Shown: in pieces, positions 1-5,621 of the stretch
Numbering within the stretch: the stretch's first letter is position 1
Layout: each line of letters starts with the position of its first letter
Source: UPXZ01 sp047974405
GTDB taxonomy: Bacteria > Bacteroidota > Bacteroidia > Bacteroidales > Paludibacteraceae
Assembly: GCA_047974405.1 (NCBI GenBank)
Contig: JBKECI010000005.1
Span: forward strand, 1-5,840
Direction: 5' to 3'
Length of the DNA stretch: 5,840 bases
The notes under the pieces: model-generated
The model's input: only the letters and a program-made list of their open reading frames with translations
Database searches by the model: none
What the model was told of the DNA's origin: nothing
Program-made: the position numbers and the translations under genes

Positions 1-702
1 GTGATTGACAAAAGACGACTACCAAACAACCTGAACACCCACTTTGAAACAGTAGTAAAAATGACCGGTGTAGATATTGTTTACGGAAAACACACTGTTT
101 CTCAAAATATTAACTGGGAGATAAAGAAAGGGGAAAAATGGGCATTGCTTGGCCCAAATGGATCGGGAAAATCGACCCTTTTGAGCTATATATTTGCCGA
201 TAACCCGCAGGCTTACAGCAAAAATTTAGTCCTCTTTGACCGTAAAAGGGGAACGGGTGAAAGTATTTGGGATATAAAAAAAAGAATTGGCTTTACTTCG
301 TCCGAGATGCACCTTTATTATCGTGAAAATGTGAGTTGCTTGAAAGTGGTAGAGTCCGGTTTTTTCGACAGTATTGGCCTGTATCGAACGTGTACCGAAA
401 AGCAAACCGAAATAGCCGGATATATGATGGAAGTTTTGAAGATAGAATACCTTTCAGAACGTTCGTTTCTGAATATCTCGTCCGGCGAACAGCGTTTGGT
501 ACTTTTTGCGCGGTCTTTGGTAAAAAATCCGGACTTGTTGATACTTGACGAGCCGTTTCATGGATTGGATGGCGAGAACAAAAAACGTTGTCTTCAAATC
601 ATTGAACTTTACGGACAGCAGCCCGATAAATCAATCATTTTTGTAACCCATCGGCAAGAGGAGATTCCCGATATTGTAAATCGTTTTATGAGGCTGAATT
701 AA
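1..702 (+). CDS. ModF-like ABC ATPase, C-terminal half (5' end outside the window)
   Basis: This is a cytoplasmic ABC ATPase domain. Numbering from base 1, it has Walker A GPNGSGKST (51-59), a signature loop SSGEQR (160-165), Walker B LLILDEP (179-185), the D-loop GLD (188-190) and the switch His217. The stretch around 66-95 (DNPQ.YS..L.LF.R.RG.GE.IWDIKK) and FFDSIG (121-126) match, from memory, the second ATPase domain of E. coli ModF, a protein of about 490 residues with two ABC domains. Residues 1-20 would then be the linker, and the GTG at base 1 is probably an internal Val codon rather than a start. ModF is linked to molybdate transport genes in E. coli, but no permease or binding protein is visible here, so the substrate or role is unknown. 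The usual Q-loop Gln is replaced by Ser101 in GFTSSEMHL, as I recall for ModF too. The gene converges on the barrel gene ending at 760, with 57 bases between and no clear terminator. Confidence 0.85.
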   Translation: MIDKRRLPNNLNTHFETVVKMTGVDIVYGKHTVSQNINWEIKKGEKWALLGPNGSGKSTLLSYIFADNPQAYSKNLVLFDRKRGTGESIWDIKKRIGFTSSEMHLYYRENVSCLKVVESGFFDSIGLYRTCTEKQTEIAGYMMEVLKIEYLSERSFLNISSGEQRLVLFARSLVKNPDLLILDEPFHGLDGENKKRCLQIIELYGQQPDKSIIFVTHRQEEIPDIVNRFMRLN

Positions 703-759
703 TGCTATTTGACACAATAAAATTACAGCAGGAAGAGATACGCCCCCGCTTAATAGTCG

Positions 760-1416
760 TTAAAACTCATATTCAAGCGAAACAGACCAACCTCTATCGT
801 ATTCGGAAAGTCCTTTAACTTTACCTATATTTAATATACCCCAATCATATCCGCTTTTTATACGTAACGATTTCCATTGAACTCCTCCACCGGTACCCAA
901 TCTAATATTGAAACGATTGACTTTTTCTTTGTAAGCGTCATAATCGCTCCCTGTCAAATGATAGGTGGTGTTGGTGGTAAGTTTGGTTGGTTCTGACAAG
1001 CCTATATTAAAACTTGGCCCGGCATAGGCAAACAACTTCAATCCCCAAAAAATAGGCAGATTAAACGTGATGCGCGCAGGCACATTCAGACTGTGACTCG
1101 TATAAGAATATTTTGCTGTATCGGTAGGGACGGCATAATATTGAGATTTTTCTCCAAAACCATAGTTGTAATTCAACCCTGTTTCCACTCCAAAATAAGT
1201 GTTCAATGGTATCTCAACGTTCCCTCCAAAACGTATATTGTGAAATGGGGTACTGCTATTGTGGTCTCCATATCTGAGTGTTTCCGAATATCCGATTTCG
1301 GCACGGTATAGAAACGATGATTTTTTATGAACGGTAGTATCGTTGGAATTGCTTTGCGAGAATGCTGCAGAGCAAACAATACCGAATGCGAGCGTAAATA
1401 ATGCTTTTAATCTCAT
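760..1416 (-). CDS. Outer-membrane beta-barrel protein (PorT/OMP_b-brl type), second gene of pair
   Basis: The product is a 218-residue secreted barrel protein. Residues 1-20 form a signal peptide (MRLKALF, hydrophobic core, SAAFS) with likely cleavage before Gln21. The mature part alternates short amphipathic strands with Gly and aromatic residues and ends in SLEYEF, a C-terminal Phe as expected for barrel insertion into the outer membrane. Conserved points are FGVETGLNYNYG (75-86), the P113-centred strand LNVPARITFNL (110-120), AGPSFNIGL (132-140) and SGYDWGILN (188-196). The same landmarks occur in the gene just upstream, which ends 15 bases before this start, so the two are probably one transcript and arose by duplication. 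No Shine-Dalgarno sequence is present; the bases before the ATG are A/T-rich, as usual in Bacteroidota. The size suits small eight-strand barrels of the outer-membrane/porin-like superfamily. Its ligand or partner cannot be read from the sequence. Confidence 0.85.
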   Translation of the reverse strand: MRLKALFTLAFGIVCSAAFSQSNSNDTTVHKKSSFLYRAEIGYSETLRYGDHNSSTPFHNIRFGGNVEIPLNTYFGVETGLNYNYGFGEKSQYYAVPTDTAKYSYTSHSLNVPARITFNLPIFWGLKLFAYAGPSFNIGLSEPTKLTTNTTYHLTGSDYDAYKEKVNRFNIRLGTGGGVQWKSLRIKSGYDWGILNIGKVKGLSEYDRGWSVSLEYEF

Positions 1417-1431
1417 TTTGAAAAAATACTT

Positions 1432-2085
1432 TTAGAAAGTGTATGCCAATCCTATTTTTATATTATTACCTTTTAATGTATTGGCAGACTTGTCTCTGTC
1501 CAATAATCCCCAGTCGTACCCGGCGCGTACAGAAAAATGGTTGTAATATATGGCTGCGCCAATACCAAACTGCACGTCTAACGGTAAAATGTCGGAAGTT
1601 TGGGAATAATAATCTTTTACAATATGAGGATATCCGATCAGCAACTTATTGTCTGCATACGAGTCGTAATATACTTTTCTGTTCAGACCAACATTCAGAT
1701 TGGGACCTACCAAAAGATCGATAGAAAACTCGTCGGCAAGCGGTACTGTGTAAGACATTTTGATGGGAAAATCGAGATATTGTGACGTGTTTCTGAATTG
1801 TGTCCAAACACCGGTCAGATTTTTGACAGAGAGGCTGGACATTAAGTTTGTAGCCGAGTAGTAATTGTACAAAATACCGGTTTGAATCCCGAATGTTTCG
1901 TTTATTTTAAACTTTACAATAGGTCCTCCGTAAAATCCGTTTGAATTTAAAACAGTATCGTTGGCTGGTTTTGGCATATCGTATCCATAACCAACTTGCA
2001 AACCTATTTCAACCTTTTTGTCTTGAGCAAGCCCGCCAAGAGTCATAAAGATTAGGACAAATATGGATATTATTATTTTTTTCAT
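1432..2085 (-). CDS. Outer-membrane beta-barrel protein (PorT/OMP_b-brl type), first gene of pair
   Basis: The product has 217 residues. MKKIIISIFVLIFMTLGGLA (1-20) is a textbook signal peptide, with cleavage likely before Gln21. The mature chain begins KKVEIGLQVGYGYD, the glycine/aromatic first strand typical of this barrel family, and ends in IGLAYTF with a terminal Phe. Landmarks are FGIQTGILYNYY (65-76), LDFPIKMSYTVP (104-115), VGPNLNVGL (126-134) and AGYDWGLLD (188-196). The last falls at exactly the same residue numbers as in the downstream gene, which strongly suggests tandem duplication. The ATG lies about 25 bases downstream of a good Bacteroidota promoter, so this gene leads the operon. 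Proteins of this family sit in the outer membrane; most have no assigned function. I infer a structural or small-porin role only from the fold. Confidence 0.85.
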   Translation of the reverse strand: MKKIIISIFVLIFMTLGGLAQDKKVEIGLQVGYGYDMPKPANDTVLNSNGFYGGPIVKFKINETFGIQTGILYNYYSATNLMSSLSVKNLTGVWTQFRNTSQYLDFPIKMSYTVPLADEFSIDLLVGPNLNVGLNRKVYYDSYADNKLLIGYPHIVKDYYSQTSDILPLDVQFGIGAAIYYNHFSVRAGYDWGLLDRDKSANTLKGNNIKIGLAYTF

Positions 2086-2111
2086 ATCAAAAAAATGGTT
2101 ATTTTTAGCTG

Positions 2112-2145
2112 CAAAGATAGTTAATTTTATAGATTATCCGCAAAA
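2112..2145 (-). promoter_or_regulatory. Bacteroidota-type promoter for the two-barrel operon
   Basis: Reading the minus strand, TTTTG (2145-2141) is followed after 21 bases by TATCTTTG (2119-2112), matching the -33 TTTG and -7 TAnnTTTG elements of the Bacteroidota primary sigma factor. Transcription would begin near 2105, giving a leader of about 20 bases before the ATG at 2085. Confidence 0.75.
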
Positions 2146-2236
2146 CACATTGATTATCGAATCAAATATCGGTGATGTTTCTGATACTTTTTCTAATTTT
2201 AACAGGCAATTTTTGTAGATTGAAAAAGGATAATCG

Positions 2237-2866
2237 CTATTTTTTTTTGTCCAAATCCAAATCAAATCCCAACAGCATACCATCGTACAATTCTGCCATT
2301 TTTGCCAATATTTCCACCTTGTTGTTATTGGTAAACAGGCTTGCCGTCTTCATCATTTTCAAAAATCCATCCGCATCGAAGTACAGCTTGAGGTTGTTAC
2401 CCGACTTTACGGCAAAGGCATTGGTTTTTGCTATTCCGAGTGCATAGCTTAATGTAGTAAGTTTGGTTTCGCTATTCATAGTGTATTTTCCTGAGAGTTT
2501 GATGACTCCCAGCTTTGCCGAGTAGGTGCTGTCGTCTTTAAACTCAAAATAGCATTTGCCCTCTTTTATCCCCATTTTTTCGCAATACTCGTCAAAAGCG
2601 CTCTCTACCTGTGTGGCAACAATAGCTCCTCCTGCTTTTTTGAGTAAGTTTTCGGTTTTGAATTTACAAGCTGTACCATCAAAATTCCATTTTCCTACCA
2701 AATCTTGTTGCGTGTATGAAGTGTTGCCGACAAGTTTGTGCCAAATAGTGCCAATTAACGTTTCGGACGAGATGTCTGAAGATTGGCTTATTTGTCCGTA
2801 TAGTGGCGTAGTAAAAATAAAAGTTGATGCGATGATGGTAATAAACACCGTTTTTATTTGTTCCAT
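2237..2866 (-). CDS. Exported DUF4923-like (lipocalin-like) protein
   Basis: The product has 209 residues. A hydrophobic N-terminus (about 5-24, ending PLYGQ) looks like a signal peptide without a lipobox Cys, so the protein is probably periplasmic or surface-exposed. The mature region has SETLIGTIWHKLVG (34-47), then DLVGKWNFDGTACKFKTENL (55-74), KAGGAI (77-82), a helix ending in EYCEKMGIKEGKCYFEF (93-109), and beta-rich segments with LSGKYTM (124-130). The order DLVGKW, ENLLKKAGG, helix, beta strands is what I recall for DUF4923, a Bacteroidales family of lipocalin-like proteins of about 200 residues with no known function; a database search would be needed to confirm it. Cysteines at 67, 95 and 105 could allow one disulfide. 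The C-terminus is charged (LDLDKKK). It is preceded by its own -7 element and separated by 151 bases from the barrel operon downstream, so it is probably transcribed alone. Confidence 0.8.
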   Translation of the reverse strand: MEQIKTVFITIIASTFIFTTPLYGQISQSSDISSETLIGTIWHKLVGNTSYTQQDLVGKWNFDGTACKFKTENLLKKAGGAIVATQVESAFDEYCEKMGIKEGKCYFEFKDDSTYSAKLGVIKLSGKYTMNSETKLTTLSYALGIAKTNAFAVKSGNNLKLYFDADGFLKMMKTASLFTNNNKVEILAKMAELYDGMLLGFDLDLDKKK

Positions 2867-2889
2867 TTTGAGTTTGGTTTTTACTGATG

Positions 2890-2897
2890 CAAAGATA
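2890..2897 (-). promoter_or_regulatory. Probable -7 element for the DUF4923-like gene
   Basis: The minus strand reads TATCTTTG (2897-2890), a perfect TAnnTTTG element 23 bases upstream of the ATG at 2866. The only TTTTTG nearby (2918-2913) is 15 bases upstream, closer than the usual 19-21, so the -33 part is poor and the promoter may be weak or assisted. Confidence 0.5.
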
Positions 2898-3232
2898 CAA
2901 AATAGACTTTAACAAAAACCTCGCCAGAAACAAACCAGGTTTTTGATTTTTCCTTATCCCTACCACTTCCCAAAATCCAGACTGTTAGTTAAGATATAAA
3001 TTAGTATCTTTAACAATAAAAAATTTATGTCAGTAACACGAAAAAAATTCAGAAGTAGTGATGCGCTAATTTTTATTTTCATTTATAATTATTTGTCATA
3101 TAAGTATATACAAGTATTATTTAATTTTACGATTTGAATTAAAAATTATTGTTGTCCGATAAAAATCGGTAAATTAACATATTAATGTATCAATCGTTTA
3201 TACAAGCCTTGGGTTGAGACTTCCGTTTCCAT
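2898..3232. other. AT-rich intergenic stretch without a supported gene
   Basis: Nothing here codes convincingly. Two items are visible. A 36-codon reading frame (3027-3137, +, MSVTRKKFRSSDAL...) turns into low-complexity AT sequence after about 14 codons. A small perfect hairpin CCGAT-AAAA-ATCGG (3156-3169) lies past the stop of the IS4 remnant on the minus strand and has no clean T-tract. The segment may include the outer end of the old insertion sequence, but I could not find matching terminal inverted repeats. Confidence 0.5.
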
Positions 3233-3927
3233 TCAAAGCAGCAAGCCCTGCCTATCAAAAAGCGATTGCATTTCTAATCTTTGCCTGTTTCTAATCCAGT
3301 TTTTCTCCAGATTCTCCAAAAACCGCATCTGATGTTGGTAATTGAACAGATGCATTCTGCAAAACTGACTAAATCGGAGGACGACCAGCTGCACTTGAAT
3401 TGTTTTTGCACCACTGTAAGCAGTAAATTCACTATCAAGGCACAGTATATCTGTATTTTGATAGTGTTTTCATACTCACCAAGAAAATACTTCAACGGAA
3501 AATTCTGTTTTAACGGTTTAAACAACAATTCTATCTGCCACCTCAGTTTGTAAATTGCGGCAATTAAATTTGAAAATCTCTTGAAACAGACGGATAGTGG
3601 TGCTATCGAAAATTTCTATCTGTTTTTTTATTACCTGCCTTATCCGGCTACCCAAAAATGCATAATGATATTCTTTGAGCAAATCGTTGTAAATTCCGGT
3701 AAAAATATCCGATGTTCTGCGCTGGTGATATCAAAAAGCGTACTCCCGTACAAAAGGCTTTCCAACTGAAAGTGTTTGGTTTTGCCTGAGAGTACGAGCA
3801 TTGCAACCAATATCTCGCATAGTGAACTGTATTTTGCAAACACGACAAACAACATACTTATCAAATGGTCTTTGGTGCTAAATCCCTTTACATACTAACC
3901 CGAATTATACTTAACGGCTATTGCGTG
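3233..3927 (-). pseudogene. Decayed IS4-family (DUF4372-type) transposase remnant
   Basis: Joining three frames on the minus strand rebuilds a transposase. The N-terminal part (3927 to about 3720) reads YVKGFSTKDHLISMLF, then YSSLCEILVAM, SGKTKHFQLE and STLFD, with an in-frame TAG at 3895-3897. A frameshift near 3713-3726 leads into SDIFTGIYNDLLKEYHYAFL and IFDSTTIRLF, where Asp (3605-3607) is the likely first catalytic residue. At about 3560-3580 the sequence jumps to IAAIYKLRWQIELLFKPLKQ, which carries the IS4 signature Y-(2)-R-(3)-E-(6)-K with the catalytic Glu. The region between, including the second catalytic Asp, is missing; by family length perhaps 150-200 codons are lost. Another frameshift near 3361-3364 leads to FCRMHLFNYQ, FLENLEKNWIR and SLFDRQGLLL, ending at TGA 3235-3233. 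The first ~20 codons are also gone. It cannot make an active enzyme. Confidence 0.85.
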
Positions 3928-3990
3928 AAATTAATTAATTGTTGATTAAACATATCAGCTGTCCAAAAACCGATTGTCCGAAAAAATGTG

Positions 3991-3998
3991 TATTTTTG
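3991..3998 (+). promoter_or_regulatory. Probable -7 element for the TatD-family gene
   Basis: TATTTTTG fits TAnnTTTG and lies 39 bases before the proposed TTG start. A TTG at 3974-3976 is only 14 bases upstream, so the -33 part is not convincing. The site falls inside the longest open reading frame and argues against a start at the upstream ATG (3939). Confidence 0.45.
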
Positions 3999-4037
3999 TT
4001 CACAAATTTATTTTACTTACAAACCTATATTGCACAA

Positions 4038-4802
4038 TTGATAGACACCCATTCACATATTTATTCTGAAGAATTTGATACTGATAGAGACGATATGATC
4101 CAAAGGGCAAAAAATATCGGTATTGAAAAAATACTCCTGCCCAATATCGATAAAAAATCCTTACAAAGAATGTTGGATACCGAAAATCGTTATTCCAATT
4201 ATTGTTTCTCAGCCATTGGGATTCATCCAACCAGTATAAACAGAAATTATGATGAAGAATTGAAACTCGTGCATTCAGAGTTGAAACGGAGAAAATACAT
4301 TGCCATAGGTGAAATAGGGATAGATTTGTATTGGGACAAAACATTTCTCAAAGAACAAATCAGGGCTTTTCAAACGCAAATAGAATGGGCGCTGGAATAT
4401 AATTTACCTATTATTATTCATCAGCGGGAGGCTTTCGAAGAAACAATGAAAACCCTCCTGCCTTATAAAAACAAAGGATTACGAGGAGTTTTTCACAGTT
4501 TTGGAGGAACTGTGGACGAAGCACGAAAAATTATTGATTTTGGTGGTTTTGTAATGGGTATAAACGGAGTAGTAACCTTCAAAAACTCAAAACTCTCCGA
4601 AACCCTCCAATATTTCTCCCTCGAACATTTTATTCTCGAAACGGATGCACCCTATCTCACACCGATTCCTTTCAGAGGAAAACGAAACGAAAGTAGCTAC
4701 CTTAAATATATTGGCGATAAAATGAGTGAAATTTTTCAGACAAATTTTTCAGAAATAGACAAGATAACCACCAATACAGCTGAAAAGTTATTTTTTAAAT
4801 AA
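4038..4802 (+). CDS. TatD-family metal-dependent hydrolase (putative DNase)
   Basis: The product is a 254-residue cytoplasmic enzyme of the amidohydrolase-fold TatD family, whose studied members are Mg-dependent 3'-5' exonucleases acting on DNA or RNA ends. Numbering from the TTG: IDTHSH (2-7) gives the HxH metal ligands His5 and His7, then GIHP (61-64), GEIGID with Glu92 and Asp96, IIIHQR with His128, FHSFGG with His153, and ETDAPY with Asp203. RGKRNES (213-219) is close to the usual RGKRNEP. All expected metal ligands are present and the length matches the family (about 255-265). The frame stays open back to an ATG at 3939, but that would add 33 residues unlike the family and would run through the -7 element at 3991-3998; no in-frame ATG lies between that element and the HxH motif. 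TTG 4038 puts the DTHSH motif at the position normal for TatD proteins. TatD, YcfH and YjjV subgroups cannot be told apart here, so no symbol is given. Confidence 0.92.
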   Translation: MIDTHSHIYSEEFDTDRDDMIQRAKNIGIEKILLPNIDKKSLQRMLDTENRYSNYCFSAIGIHPTSINRNYDEELKLVHSELKRRKYIAIGEIGIDLYWDKTFLKEQIRAFQTQIEWALEYNLPIIIHQREAFEETMKTLLPYKNKGLRGVFHSFGGTVDEARKIIDFGGFVMGINGVVTFKNSKLSETLQYFSLEHFILETDAPYLTPIPFRGKRNESSYLKYIGDKMSEIFQTNFSEIDKITTNTAEKLFFK

Positions 4803-4821
4803 AAATTCGGAAGATTTTATA

Positions 4822-4829
4822 TATCTTTG
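4822..4829 (+). promoter_or_regulatory. -7 element of the tRNA-Ser promoter
   Basis: TATCTTTG is a perfect TAnnTTTG element ending 20 bases before the first tRNA base. It is followed by CCACCC, a C-rich segment similar to that after both rRNA promoters. No TTG lies at the expected distance upstream; the sequence there is AT-rich and overlaps the end of the TatD-family gene. Confidence 0.6.
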
Positions 4830-4849
4830 CCACCCAAAATATAAAAAAA

Positions 4850-4937
4850 GGAAAGGTGCTCGAGTGGTTGAAGAGGCACGCCTGGAAAGCGTGTAAACTC
4901 CTAAAGGGTTTCACGGGTTCGAATCCCGTCCTTTCCG
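4850..4937 (+). tRNA. tRNA-Ser (anticodon GGA)
   Basis: This 88-base tRNA folds cleanly. The acceptor GGAAAGG (4850-4856) pairs with CCTTTCC (4930-4936), followed by discriminator G4937. The D stem is CTC/GAG. The anticodon arm is CACGC-CTGGAAA-GCGTG with anticodon GGA at 4884-4886, which reads UCC and UCU serine codons. A long variable arm (AAACTC, loop CTAAA, GGGTTT, one T-G pair) and discriminator G mark it as a class II serine tRNA. The T arm is ACGGG-TTCGAAT-CCCGT. The 3' CCA is not encoded (CAA follows), so it must be added after transcription. It has its own promoter and terminator and is therefore a single-gene unit. Confidence 0.97.
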
Positions 4938-4941
4938 CAAC

Positions 4942-4975
4942 CAAAAGAGGTCTTATTTTCCTCTTTTGTTTTTTT
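4942..4975 (+). terminator. Intrinsic terminator after tRNA-Ser
   Basis: CAAAAGAGG (4942-4950) and CCTCTTTTG (4960-4968) form a perfect 9-base-pair stem with a 9-base loop, followed directly by a run of seven Ts. It starts 5 bases after the tRNA and insulates the rRNA operon from the tRNA transcript. Confidence 0.92.
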
Positions 4976-5006
4976 ATAACAAGCGGGTAAAATAATATTT
5001 TTCTTA

Positions 5007-5043
5007 CAATGCATTTGTTTTCAGCTGAATAGCTTTTGCATTG
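5007..5043. repeat. Nested dyad upstream of the rRNA promoters
   Basis: CAATGCA (5007-5013) and TGCATTG (5037-5043) are perfect inverted repeats. Between them lies the 10-base palindrome TTCAGCTGAA (5020-5029), nearly concentric with the outer arms. The right arm ends about 30 bases before the -33 element of the first rRNA promoter, where an activator or repressor could bind; that role is inferred from position only. No T-tract follows closely enough for a terminator. Confidence 0.5.
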
Positions 5044-5073
5044 CTATTTTCTTCGATATTTTTTGTAAATATT

Positions 5074-5105
5074 TTTTGCCGTTAATAAAAAAGTTTCTAC
5101 CTTTG
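5074..5105 (+). promoter_or_regulatory. rRNA operon promoter P1
   Basis: TTTTG (5074-5078) and TACCTTTG (5098-5105) are separated by 19 bases, matching the Bacteroidota -33/-7 pattern. The -7 element is followed by CACCC. Transcription would start near 5112, about 510 bases upstream of 16S rRNA. Confidence 0.8.
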
Positions 5106-5160
5106 CACCCGCTTTAGAGATAAAGGAGTTTATTTCACATTTTTGGAGATTTTCGTATAT

Positions 5161-5194
5161 TTTTGTTTATTTCCAAAAAAAAGCATTACCTTTG
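5161..5194 (+). promoter_or_regulatory. rRNA operon promoter P2
   Basis: TTTTG (5161-5165) and TACCTTTG (5187-5194) are separated by 21 bases. The element shares TACCTTTGCA-CC with P1, 89 bases upstream, and is followed by CATCCC. Tandem promoters are usual for rRNA operons. Transcription would start near 5201, giving a leader of about 420 bases. Confidence 0.8.
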
Positions 5195-5621
5195 CATCCC
5201 TTTTCACAGATATTTTTGTCTGTTTGAAGAAGATGGCAAATTACAGTTTAGCCTGTATATTTTAGATATAGATGTACAGTTGCCACAGTTTTCGTTTACC
5301 AGTTGTTTTTTGCTTTCGTGTTGAAAGCGTTTTGGTATTTCGGAACACAGCGTTCTTTTAAGATTTTGAAACAACTATAATGTAGTATAAGAGAATGGGA
5401 AATTATTTTTTTTATGCCACGTCAATAGTCCATATTCCGATTAATTTTCATCAAGTTGGTTTCATAGTTATTTTATTTTTGTAGGCATTAATAGTGCTTT
5501 CATTTTATTTGATAGTTATGTAATTTTTTTGTATTGAATGCATTTATCGGTATATTGGGCATTATAAATTTAAGGATTCGTTCTGGCTCGAGGATATATT
5601 TTTTTTTAGTAATATAATTTT
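5195..5621 (+). other. rRNA operon leader, no protein gene
   Basis: This AT-rich stretch between P2 and 16S rRNA should be transcribed and removed during rRNA processing. It contains TGGCAA (5234-5239) pairing with TTGCCA (5280-5285), enclosing TACAG, CTGTA, TACAG segments (5242-5246, 5253-5257, 5275-5279) that can pair in two alternative ways. A perfect hairpin GCTTTC-GTGTT-GAAAGC lies at 5312-5328. GTTCTTTTAAGA (5352-5363) loosely resembles the boxA antitermination sequence of rRNA leaders (TGCTCTTTAACA in E. coli). From 5365 on I see only AT-rich sequence. The 16S processing stem cannot be assessed because its 3' partner is outside the window. Confidence 0.6.

Noticed and set aside
2132..2235. 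Inverted repeat GATTATCC (2132-2139) and GGATAATC (2228-2235) flanking the spacer between the DUF4923-like gene and the barrel operon.
   Set aside because: Eight bases separated by 88 is weak in AT-rich DNA. There is no T-tract, and the left arm lies in the spacer of the barrel promoter, so no function can be argued.
3027..3137. A 36-codon plus-strand reading frame beginning MSVTRKKFRSSDAL, preceded by a TATCTTTA box.
   Set aside because: After about 14 codons it becomes low-complexity AT sequence (Ile, Phe, Tyr, Asn). The upstream box lacks the final G of TAnnTTTG, and I recognise no family. It is more likely chance or a decayed fragment.
3156..3169. Hairpin CCGAT-AAAA-ATCGG as a terminator for the IS4 transposase.
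   Set aside because: The stem has only five pairs, lies 64 bases past the stop codon, and is not followed by a T-run on either strand.
3281..3553. A 90-codon plus-strand open frame.
   Set aside because: It lies opposite the IS4 remnant, whose conserved motifs are on the minus strand, so it is an antisense shadow.
5233..5265. A 10-codon ORF (MANYSLACIF) over the alternative hairpins of the rRNA leader, as a possible leader peptide.
   Set aside because: rRNA leaders are not normally translated, there is no codon run suggesting attenuation, and an ORF this short is expected by chance.
5474..5481. TATTTTTG as a third rRNA promoter.
   Set aside because: The nearest TTG (5456-5458) is only 15 bases upstream, there is no C-rich segment after it, and such T-rich matches are frequent by chance in this leader.
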